From positions 2,046,001 through 2,110,000 of the forward strand of contig JAOVFP010000019.1 in NCBI GenBank assembly GCA_025738555.1: a stretch of DNA of 64,000 nt. The letters are read 5' to 3'. This stretch comes from Cyathus striatus. Lineage: Eukaryota; Basidiomycota; Agaricomycetes; Agaricales; Nidulariaceae. Shown piece after piece: positions 54,952 through 64,000 of the stretch. Within the stretch, counting starts at the first letter, position 1, and every line of letters starts with the position of its first letter. The translations under genes were made by a program, and so were the position numbers. Below the pieces are notes generated by a model. That model saw nothing but the letters and a program-made list of their open reading frames with translations, was not told the origin of the DNA and did no database searches.

Positions 54952-55237
54952 GCTTATTTTATCTTGAATGAATCTTTTTTTCATTTTTAAAATGTAGTAT
55001 AAAATTTGAGATCTTTGTATTCTATTTCATATGCCAAATTCTTATGCACTTATGCATGTATTCCTTCAAAAAAAAAGTGTCTTGTATAGTTTTGTAACTG
55101 GATGTTCCATTCTAATGGAATTTGTTCTTATTTTTACAACACTTTGGAGATTTAAAGATTGGATAAATTTTAAGAATACAACTATAAATTTGCACATATG
55201 GATTATTTTAATAATGTTGCCAGGAGTATCAGCAAAC

Positions 55238-57427
55238 ATGCAGCCCTTTCCTGATATATCATTTAAAACTTTTAGCAAATTTATCAGTAATAATTATAGT
55301 TCAGAAATCTCCTTATCAACAGCCTTAGTAATACTATTTATAGTTACACACAACTGTGACTTACTTATTAAGTCTTCATGCACGGCAGCACAATCCTAGA
55401 TATCCTCAGGAGAATAATGTACAAATGACTGCTTGGATGCTTACCTTATCTCAAGCTTTACAAGAACAACTTGGAGAGAGATGTAACAAATTGTTTAAAC
55501 TGAGCTTGGATAAATTAATGAAGACTCTAAAGCTTAATCCATGTGAATCATCTGGCAAATTTAAAGGAAACTTAAAGTTAGTATCTCATAAAGAGATTTC
55601 ACCATCATTTGCTATTTGTCCTGTAACTGCTGTATGTCAAACAAATACATGCCCCCCATTAGCATTGCACTTATCAACAAGTATAAGAGATATTCCTCGA
55701 GTTACTTTAATTCAGGGTACTGAAACAATAAAAAATGTTCAAGTACTTACAGGAATCTGCAATAAATGTAAAACACAATACTCAGCTGATAGAGAGAAAG
55801 TTTCAATTCCTAATAAAAAAAGTACTCGAGTTTACCTCAATTCTGCAAAGTATGTTAAAGTGGGACAGTCACTGTGGGTGGACAGAATATTTTCAAATGT
55901 AGCTGTCAATGCAATCTATAGCTTTCATGCATCAGCTGCTGCTTACACTCAATTTTGGAATAATAGCTTTTCTGATGAACAAAGCATCACCTGCAGACAT
56001 ATTTGGCAGGCATTCATTCAAGAAACTGTTAGAGCCTTAGCTGCTGCACAAGGCATAAATTTAGAAGTTGAAGATGGTCTTTCAATTGATAATCTTACAC
56101 GTGAAGCTTATTCTTTACTTGGTGATAATGGAATCATTCGATCTGCTGATAAGCACACTTGTGCTGAGTGTACACATGTCTACCAAGACAGATCTAATGT
56201 GACATCAGAAGTTGACTCTGCTGGTGTGGTAGGAATTGATGAAAACTGATCAGTTCCTGATCTTGTACAATCAGAAAGTACCAGGAAGATATGAATTCTG
56301 TAAATGTACAAGCAGCAGTAGCAGATATGGAAAATAATGATTCTACAATAAATGAGAATGAGTATGGACCTGTAAAAATGGTGGTACTGGATGGTATTAT
56401 AATGGGCCCAACACACTGTGCATTTGAAGGGTGTACAAGTGAGTTGCATAATGCACGTGGAGGTGTTTTTTATGAAGTACATGAAGCCTTTTATGGTGCA
56501 TGCTGTCATATTCAAGGTTGCACTAATATGAAAAAGCAAGGTACACAGGCTTGTAATGATCACCAAGCTGAGTGGACAAGATTTCAATCAACTCGTCATT
56601 CTTCTTATCAAGCTGGTGTGAGGGGAATGCTTCACCGCCCAGAAGAACAGAATGAATGGAGTACAGTTAGACCAAGAAATTCTCAGCCACATGATGAACC
56701 ACAACAATCAGCACATAGAAAAATAAAAAACTACTTTACTCCAGGCAAATACTACTGTGTTGAGACAATATGTGCACCTTGTGGAGTGGTTATTGCCTGG
56801 ACAAAATTTGAGGATGCTGAATCACCATACAATATCATGAAGTTCCTTGAGGAGGTATTCCCTACTGAAGAATCTAGACCAGATTATGTATGTATTGATA
56901 AGGCATGCTTGGTTCTAAGATATCTTCTTCATGAAGATCGAAGAGAGCAGTGGAATACATGGAAAAAAACTACAAGGTTTAGTGTGGACAGCTATCATTA
57001 CACAGAACACAGAGTTTCAGATTATCTCTGCAGAATATTTTGTAATCCTGCACCATTAGATGGATCAGCTCCAAATCTGGTGATTACTGACTTTGATAAG
57101 AATGGACATCCATATTTGAAAAGAGCTTTTAATACACAGGTAAGAGCATATATAATAATGATATAAAATGTTTTAATAACTACTTCTTAATAATAGGCAT
57201 GTGAACAGCTCAATGCTTGGCTTGGTGGCTTTTAATCCATTTTTAAAAAAATGGCACCACATAACTTTGATTGGTTTCTGCATGCCATGTTATTTTATCA
57301 TAGCAAACATGTTATACAAAGGCAGGAAAAAAGAAAGAGACAGGAAGCTACTGATATTGAAGTGCAAGGTGATGTAGTAGATGATGATGATGATGATAGT
57401 TTTCCAGCTGATGATATTGTTCTTTAA
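55238..57427 (+). pseudogene. KDZ-type transposase with CxC5/CxC6-like cysteine clusters, one nonsense codon
   Basis: Exons 55238-55327, 55389-56228, 56285-57139 and 57197-57427, all phase 0, with introns of 61, 56 and 57 nt. Total 671 aa apart from TAA at 57233-57235. Seen: ICNKCKTQYS and HTCAECTHVYQ (exon 2), then CAFEGC, ACCHIQGCTNMKKQGTQAC and NDHQAEW (exon 3), a multi-cysteine module. The catalytic-type segment follows: YVCIDKACLVLRYL, FSVDSYHYTEHR, LCRIFCNPAPLDGSAPN, FNTQACEQLNAWLGGF. The three candidate acidic residues lie in CIDKAC, SVDSYH and ACEQLN. The TAA falls right after GGF; the rest (MAPHNFDWFLHAMLFYHSKH) is still open. KDZ = Kyakuja/Dileera/Zisupton; the CxC names come from family memory. 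Confidence 0.75.
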
Positions 57428-58723
57428 AAAAATACATACATAGTTTTACATTTTAGACAACTATAGGTAGAAATGATTATGAATTAACATTTTTTGTAGT
57501 GTTCATTGAGATTTTAAACAGGAAAATTAAGGTATTAAACAGATCTTACAGATTCTGCATAAATCCACACAGAATCCATGCAGAATATGTATGGAATGTG
57601 CACAGAATTATCACCTATAATAATAAAAATAGCCACTATATAAATTCTGTATGGTATCTATACAGGTCTGTACAGACCTCTTGGGGGAGTGTAAATTACT
57701 GCAAATCAAAGTCTGTTTATTCGCACGTTTTGTATTGAACTAAATCACTCAAAATGGAGGGCATTTTTTTCGAGAAAGACTAGAGCAACAGTGAGGCCAA
57801 ACTTAAGCATGAATGTTACAGAAATTGTTCCCCAATCGAATCACATTCCTTTTTGTGATTCGGACCTTTGCCCGGCTTCCTCTATGCCTGCTCCCATGAT
57901 GGCTCAACCGTCATCAATATCCGGGTACGCTAGGTCCTATTTTCCTTCCAAAGTGATAGTTTGGTCATCACATGGACTAACACAACACTCGCGAAGGAAA
58001 CATAATAGCAGGGAGAAGCCAACCCCAGCTGCCAAATTGAATATTCGATCGACTCCTCATACTTCTTGGCTTATAACACAATACCTTTTACAAAAAGTAT
58101 GACAGTTTTATCATCAATAACTAACCTCTGCTAATGTATATTAAGGTACCCACTGCAAACCTGGCTATTGCACATCATGATGACTGGAATGTTTTGATGG
58201 AAGAGGTATTCTTTACATCTAAAATTTAAGTTTGGACTTTATCCAGTATTAATAGGGAGGTGATTCTCTACTAAATCCTGATGAGCTTGAGCGAAGACTT
58301 GATTTTTATTTCAATATTGAATTGGACAGTGGTTCGTGTATGCTTTCTCTAAGCCTTTTTCTGGAACCTCATATTTTGCAGAATTGAATGTCGTCTTTTT
58401 AAGGCGAAATGATAGAATTAATGGATTGTACACTGCAATGACAAGAACCTCAATGTAAGTGACAGTCATTTTTAATCGAAACCTTTTAATTCAAGTTTGT
58501 TAGTAGTATGCGAAGCGGCAATTTGTTTGAGGATCACCTTTTCAACTCGCACAAACCAATGTTCCATAACATTGAACCTCGTGGTGGTAACCAAGCACGC
58601 TTGGAGGGTGCATGGCTCCATGAACCAGGAATTGAAGGCTATGTTAGAGAGAGAAATAACGACGATGATTGTGTCGAAAGCGATGAGGCCAACTCTGAAG
58701 ATACTGATGAAGGAACTTGGTAA

Positions 58724-59740
58724 ATGCCAGATGTTCTAAAAAAATGAATTATGGCAACTATCTTGACATAAGGTTGTTCCTTCAAATTGTCGGTTATCTG
58801 GACAGCGACTTTTGTTGTACAAGTTTATAGTAGATAGAAATTGATAATGCCCACACTGTATAATAATGATCACCTGAACTTTGATGTATATCAATTTAAA
58901 TTGCACCTTCGTAGTGGTAATGCGTACAGATAGCAAAGCACTAGTACTGGTAGCAATGCCAGCTCCAACAATGGTCAATACTGTTTCAAAAATGCTAGAT
59001 AGGTTATCTGAGTTTCAGTGAGCTTAAACTGACACAGACTCCGCCGTCATTTGCTCTTCCTGGGGTACTCACTGCTCGCCTTCAGTTGCCACTCCTGACG
59101 CTTGCCGTAGTCCTCAACTCTGACAGTGAGGCTGAAGCATGTGCATCCTAATGCTTTGGACGGCCTTCTATACATCCAATACGTTCTTAGAGACTAAGTA
59201 GATTAGTAAAAGTGGCCGGGCTAGCATTACTCAAGTGTTATTAGCAGTGGGTGGGTTTTGATGGTTGAGAGCGCTGGTATAAGATGCAAATATTCCTACG
59301 AACAAGCGAGTTAAGTTGCTGAGCTCGAAATAAATACATAGTGGGCGCAGGAGAGAGTCTGACATAGTGGTAGACCGCTAAGGTTATGTAATAGGTGTTG
59401 AGTCGAAACTCGAGACCCAGGATCATCGTGAGAAAGATGAAGTGAATATGTGCGCTTGCGTAAGCAGTGGGCTATGTAGGTGTCCATGTCCTGACTCCCG
59501 CCTATCCTTCACAATCACATAGCCAAGCATGCGCCATTCCACCGCTTCTATCGTGAGGCCGAATCATCCTCGCTTACAAGCCATAAGACTCGAAATTCAC
59601 AAGAAATTCTGGTGGATGAGTGCTATACAAGATATTGGTAGAGGAAGGATGTGTTTGCAGGCGTCAGGGTGGTCGACTAATGGGTACATTTCTAAAGACT
59701 CCTTGTTCTAATTGTTTCCAACCTCCCTCGATGTACTTTA
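58724..59740. other. Region without a recognised gene
   Basis: Mixed sequence after the end of copy 4. Around 59360-59435, catagtggtagaccgc and gtgttgagtcgaaactcg resemble an A box and a B box, possibly a weak tRNA-derived repeat. Nothing else supported. Confidence 0.3.
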
Positions 59741-60011
59741 CGGGATACAATTTCCTTTGGTCGTTTCTCGTCACGCCTCCTCTCACCCCCTGCACCTATG
59801 TCACAGTCCGTCGCCTCTCTTAAATCTTTCAAATTCAATGTTGCATCCTTTCGAGTCCTACCTGGCATCTACCTAGCCTGCTTTCTTTTCTTCTATTCCA
59901 CCTTCTCATCCCCTTCCCCCTCTACACGTCGGCAAATGACAACAACTCTCCAAGCTACCCCACTCTCTGAATCAAAACACTCCCTCCTTTCGCCAATGAC
60001 TTCTACGCGCA

Positions 60012-60317
60012 CGTTCATTGTTATGGAAATTACTCATGGACTGCTTAGGGTCCAATTGGATGCCTCTACCTCTCATCGAATGCCAATTAGGGCCACGCAT
60101 GTACTGTAGAGGGCCTCTACTGGCAAAGCTACGTTCCATTCCATTTCACATTTCTTCTCATTCATTAGTCTCTTTCGTCAATTACAGTTTACACGCAGGA
60201 GCTCACTACGTCCCATGGTTCATTACCAGACTCATTATGTAGTCTCAGCTAGGAAGTTCTGGGGTGAAAGATTGTTGATGGGAATGATGTAAAGGGCATT
60301 GGCTATGTAGCACAATG
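60012..60317 (+). pseudogene. URC4 relic, exons 4 and 5
   Basis: LWKLLMDCLGSNWMP aligns with LWEALMDGLGPIWPK of the intact gene. After an intron remnant ending acacgcag, the codons for GAHYVPW, then VLG, VDGND and a final acaatg-gtacgtg donor align with exon 5 (GAHLIPF.. to ..EYRNG). Frameshifts throughout. At 60620-60690, sequence matching the region between URC4 and the family gene on the minus strand follows (tctgtatatatcagtctg). Confidence 0.5.
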
Positions 60318-60423
60318 GTACGTGAATACTCAATTCACAAGTTTATTTTTCGTGTTTATCTAGCAGAGACCTAATCGCAAGGTCTTTATTTCTTCTCCTT
60401 TACCCTTGACAATACACTATATA

Positions 60424-60466
60424 GTATCATCCCCCACTATATAGTATCATCCCCCACTACATATCT
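60424..60466. repeat. Direct repeat ctatatagtatcatccccca, two copies
   Basis: Two adjacent 20-bp copies plus a partial third (ccactacatat). Confidence 0.8.
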
Positions 60467-60734
60467 CGACTTCGACACGTATAACAGCACCTTATCCCTT
60501 CTCATTTGATTCAACCCTGGTTCCACGTGTGTCGTTGACAGTTCCCTGCGCATCCAACTATGGGGATCAAGTTGGGTTTGTGATGGGGGGACGGGGGTAG
60601 GGTGGCGGTGGAAACAGAAAATAGCGATCACTGTGATGTATCTGTATATATCAGTCTGTTACTTAATAAATCTCCTTCTACACGGTTTCTGTCTTCCACT
60701 TCCTCGGATTGATGATGTGGAATCGAATCACCAT

Positions 60735-60875
60735 CATGATTGACAAGACACAGGTTGAGATTGCTATAGCTAGTGATGATACTGGTAATTTTATTGATTG
60801 CTAGAGTGGTGCACCATCATGATTGATGTGGCACCTGTTGAGATTGCTATAGCTAGTGATAAGACTAACTTTTAG
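60735..60875. repeat. Tandem duplication of about 90 bp
   Basis: caccatcatgattga, gttgagattgctatagctag and tgataagac/tgatgatac occur twice in the same order. Confidence 0.75.
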
Positions 60876-60879
60876 ATAA

Positions 60880-62340
60880 TGTTTATTTATGTAGTTTTAA
60901 CACCACCAACAAAAAACATGTAGTTCAGGTTGGGTTTATATTTAAGTTCGAGGGCGCAAGGTTTTCAAGTATAGTAAAATGGGTAGTGTATTTAATAGTA
61001 GGTAATGCGATTGCTTTCAGTACTTTCAGATCAGATTTCAGACTTCAGAATGGTACTCAGAATGCCAATATCAAATTCAGAATGTACTCTACTGTGAGAA
61101 CGAAAGTACAGCCAGTGCAGTGCTTAAGGTATTCTAAAGGTATGTGTAACTACTTATATATTTAATTACATGGCGGTGGTCTCATGTGCAATGGGATAGG
61201 TATAGTAAATAATACGTCATAAAGTCCTAGTGGAACCACACAGTCAAAGAGGTATGGTTGACCCTCCATACGAGAATCCATGAGGACACGCTCTGTTTCT
61301 GAGACACATCAAGTGCCGTGCTGTGCTATTATTAGAAACGCATCAGGACACGTGCCATTACATGTGCTATTCTTGGCCAAGTACTTGGATATAACGGATA
61401 CTGGTGTTTCCAGTACTGGCGTGTCTGATGGCACCACCCAATGTGCTGCGGGTAGTGTTCGGCATGCGTTTCAAAGTCCTAGGGGCATGTGGTTTCCCAC
61501 ATGGTGGTAGCATTACACAGGAGAGACATATGGATGTTCCAGGTTATTCGAGAGACTGTGCAATAGCTATGTGTTGCAGTATCTGGTGGGACCAGTGTTG
61601 AAATAAACGACGCATCAACGACGACAACGTTACATTTGGCCTCAAAGCATGCAGGGGAAGAAAGCAAGAGGCAAATGGATAAGTAAATACAGTACATAGT
61701 ATACTACTTAAATACATAGAAAGCGGAGCACATTGTCTGTAGAATACATAAAAGGTATAGTAAACTATCTAAAAGCATATGTGGAGGCGGCATATCATTG
61801 TGACATTTGAATAGGTAATATAATTCTACAGCCAGTGGCACAAAGAGCCGTCTAGTCCGAGGTATTTCCCTGAAGGTATGTGATTGTCTAGTTTAGTACT
61901 GGGAGCATTATTCTGGTATGGAGAAGTACTAATACATTCCGGAGTATTATCGTTGGGTATTTTCCTTATTGTATAGCTACTTAGTACTTTGTAATAATTG
62001 TAGTAGCCAATTGCCCAAATATATTGTCATTGTGTCACATCCCTTAGTTCGTATCATGCAGATACTTTGACTGGCAGTGCGGGACTCAACCCCAGCCCTT
62101 GGACTCTTCCCTTGATAGTGTACTCGAGTAGAATACTTTAGTTGGTGGCTCGGGACTCACCCTAACTCTTGGACTCTTGGGCTTGATTCGCTAACTGTAT
62201 TACTAGTACTAAATGTCTATTATATTCGAAAAATAGCCCTCTTATTTTACTAGGCATATCACTAGTGATGATACTCTTAATTTTATTGACGTCTTGACTA
62301 GTATATCTTTCATTCTCTGGATTACTTATAGCATGATTAA
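60880..62340. other. Region without a recognised gene
   Basis: AT-rich to mixed sequence. Includes a short duplicated segment at 62085-62185 (gggactcaaccc, cttggactctt). Open frames around 61280-61600 on both strands show no motif. Confidence 0.3.
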
Positions 62341-62423
62341 CGCCCAGGCAGAATATAAGTATATCGCTTCTTTATTGATGTTAATCATCATTCTCTACAT
62401 CATGCTCTTAGATACCACCCAAT
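62341..62423 (+). promoter_or_regulatory. Core promoter of the unnamed family gene, copy 5
   Basis: taacgcccaggcagaatataagtat.. with a TATA-like aatataa about 70 bp before the ATG. Conserved with 48640-48714. Confidence 0.55.
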
Positions 62424-64000
62424 ATGTCTCGTAAGTTCCCACATAATTTTAAACAATTATGTTGTTGTGAACCCTGATTCACAGATGTAGATGTTGGTAA
62501 CACTGCTGTTCCGCCTAGACAGCTTAGAAATAACAACACTGAAGAGGTGCCGGTTCGGGATGCCCTTGCTCCAAGGCCTGTCAATCAAATGTAATCAAGT
62601 TCAATGCTACACTTTGCTATAACAGCTTATTGATATGAGCAGAATGATAAGCATGCTAGGTGGATCAAGTGGATTCACTATCAGTGGTGGACAATTTTAC
62701 AATGTGGCCAGTGACCTATATCATCAGGTTCCGCTTTCAATTGATAATACACCATCTAATTCCAAGGTTCATAAGGTAAGTACTTTTCACTTCCACACTT
62801 ATGCTTGTACCAATGTAGAAAGCATGATTCTGTATCAACACCGGCACCTAATACTCAAGCCAGAGAAGAGAAAGATCATGAATTATACGCTCGTCTCCTG
62901 TGGTTAAAAGGACATGGATTCCCACTGTGGTATCCAAGCACAGATTATAGTCAGAGTGGAACCAGAATAGGAGACATTGGCATTATAAACTCTAGCAGTC
63001 ACTTTGACTTCTTATTTAACATCTATCTTGCAGCCAACTATCCTATAAATTCAAATGGCATTCCGCAAGGGTTTAAGCCATTGCCTCTGTCGGATCATGT
63101 GGATATTAACTCGGAAATGGAGCATAACCCTGGTACATTCTTGGTGAGTAGGGATATGCATGGTAATGGCACTGGAACTGAAACATTGCCTCCATAAGTA
63201 AACTAATTTTTATGGTTGAGTAACTGAAAAATTTAGTATATACAGATTGGGGGTGCCAAGTGATTATAACTTCAAATGTACAGGCCATGAAGGTTCATAC
63301 CGAGAGGACCTTCGCGCCTTGGGCATTTTCAGAGACTATGCCGGTCAAAATGGGAAAAGTTGGTATCGTTATGCAAACAGTGTTAGATACAGAGAAGCAG
63401 TAAACAGATCGTTGCATCTGGTCACTGGATGCCACAAGAGCACAGCCTGGGCATTAGGTGCATTCGCACATAACAGTTCATCCAGCCCCACATCTTTCGA
63501 CCTTAGACTTCATGCAACTACTATGCATCTTAATACCAGCACTTACAGCTCTAATTGGACACAATCTGGGCCTGCACATGTCAGATACGGACCATTTCCA
63601 GTGAGTGATGTGCCAAATCAAACACTCTTTATTCGCACATTTTGTATTGAACTAAATCACTCAAAATGGTCCAAAATTCTTGCAAGAAAGCCCAGAGTAA
63701 CTGTGAGACAAAACGTGAGCTTGAAGGCTTGCGAAATTTTTGAGAAAGCGTATGATAGCACAGTGCGTGTTACGCAGTTTAGGGGTAACGGAGTGAGTTT
63801 CTGTCCGTCACATGTTCCACAGTTACAGGTCTGAACCCGATATAATCCCTTTTCACTTTTTTGTCCACACAGTGCAGGAAAAGAGAAGATATCCTGAAGT
63901 TTATAAGCGCAAAGAAGACAACCATGGCTGCCACATTTAAAATTCCTTCCACTACACATCCTCTCAGCTTATAACCCAGTACCTGTTACAAAAAGTATGA
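62424..64000 (+). pseudogene. Unnamed agaricomycete family gene, copy 5, runs off the window
   Basis: Exon 1 ATGTCTC, then DVGNTAVPPRQLRNNN, an intron ending gagcag, SMLGGSSGFTISGGQFYNVA, ELYARLLWLKGHGFPLWYP, TRIGDIGIINSSSHFDFLFN, NSEMEHNPGTFLVSRDMHG, SYREDLRALGIFRDYAGQNG, SLHLVTGCHKSTAWALGAF, NQTLFIRTFCIELNHSKW. It is less damaged than copy 4, but the donor after LPP reads CCATAAG where copy 4 has CCGTAAG (63194), and one base is missing near 63930 before SQLITQYLLQK. Either it is a young pseudogene or splicing has shifted. The GSSxFxIxGGxFxxVAxD segment resembles the N-terminal motif seen in many agaricomycete NLR-like and orphan proteins. Confidence 0.65.

Larger units (their letters stand above)
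49988..57700 (+). mobile_element. Complete 7713-bp KDZ-type DNA transposon, 9-bp target duplication
   Basis: Flanked by GCAAATCAA at 49979-49987 and 57701-57709. Joining the flanks over one copy restores VANQSLFIRTFCIEL, matching VPNQTLFIRTFCIEL of the copy at 62424, so the boundaries are exact. The ends share TTTACACT in inverted orientation (GAGCTCTTTACACTGAG on the left; AGTAATTTACACTCCC as the complement of the right), and both ends carry repeats of ggaatccatacagaat-type motifs. Content: a tRNA-derived sequence, a hairpin array, a G-rich minisatellite, an intact 701-aa gene and a KDZ-type transposase gene with a single stop. Confidence 0.85.
48715..58723 (+). pseudogene. Unnamed agaricomycete family gene, copy 4, split by a KDZ-type element
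   Basis: Exon 1 is only ATGTCTC (48715-48721) before GTAAGT. Later blocks: GSSGFTITGGQFITVAGD, ELYARLLWLKGLGFPLW, IKIGDVGIINSTGDFDFLFN, LILPEGSHREDLHAIGSF, VNGSLHLVTGQNKSKAWALE. The gene then continues after the insert: LFIRTFCIELNHSKW, TSWLITQYLLQK, LAIAHHDDWNVLMEE, LLNPDELERRLDFYFNIE, NIEPRGGNQARLEGAWLHEP and an acidic end ..EDTDEGTW-stop. Lesions besides the insert: TGA in exon 2 (48798), a one-base loss before TAA at 49487-49490, and TGA near 49714. The family is frequent in agaricomycete genomes as I recall, with no assigned function. Confidence 0.75.

Noticed and set aside
55031..55237. Extension of the transposase upstream to 55031
   Set aside because: The frame is open but AT-rich and hydrophobic without family resemblance; the first conserved-looking residues follow the ATG at 55238.

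Overview
This is a nuclear genomic window from a basidiomycete fungus, most likely an agaricomycete (mushroom-forming) species. The evidence is gene structure (many introns of about 50-60 nt with GT..AG ends) and content: a spliced URC4/DUF1688 gene, an SKP1-like gene, a DUF6533-type remnant, a Tnp2 (En/Spm, CACTA-like) transposase with companion genes, a KDZ-type transposase with cysteine clusters, and a chromodomain Ty3/gypsy element. There is no prokaryotic organisation.

Layout. 1-2126: 3' end of a Ty3/gypsy LTR element (integrase chromodomain, a zinc-knuckle ORF overlapped by a second frame, 3' LTR). 2127-4750: tRNA-like sequences interleaved with duplicated last-exon fragments of URC4, followed by a decayed URC4 copy. 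This block is repeated at 45640-47860 and partly at 16560-17250. 4751-10380: a solo LTR and a decayed 4.3-kb element. 10381-16560: a gene of an unnamed agaricomycete family, broken by a solo LTR and by a 5.66-kb TA-inserted element built as a giant inverted repeat. 17787-18318: SKP1-like gene. 18.6-20.4 kb: more URC4 relics. 22.1-23.2 kb: an unnamed spliced gene. 25089-28328, minus strand: an intact seven-exon URC4 gene and a partial copy of the unnamed family. 28.9-34.0 kb: two broken genes, one with a 943-bp TA element in an intron and one (DUF6533-like) with a 2.4-kb element. About 34.0-45.6 kb: a CACTA-like element on the minus strand with three genes. Its Tnp2 gene is split by a 4.55-kb element that itself contains a 1.06-kb TA element. 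48715-58723: another copy of the unnamed family, split by a complete 7713-bp KDZ-type element with two genes and an array of about 20 hairpins. 60.0-60.3 kb: one more URC4 relic. 62424-64000: a further copy of the unnamed family, running off the window.

The window is a stack of insertions into a duplicated host module, URC4 followed by the unnamed family gene in the same orientation. Because the module is present several times, paralogous empty sites fix element boundaries exactly: TA for the 5.66-kb element, a 9-bp duplication for the KDZ element, and a 10-bp duplication for the element inside Tnp2. In the KDZ and Tnp2 cases, removing the insert and one target copy restores the reading frame. 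Many differences between copies are C-to-T or G-to-A at CpG, as expected for methylation-driven decay of repeats.

All protein family names come from reading the sequence and recalling the families. No database search was run.
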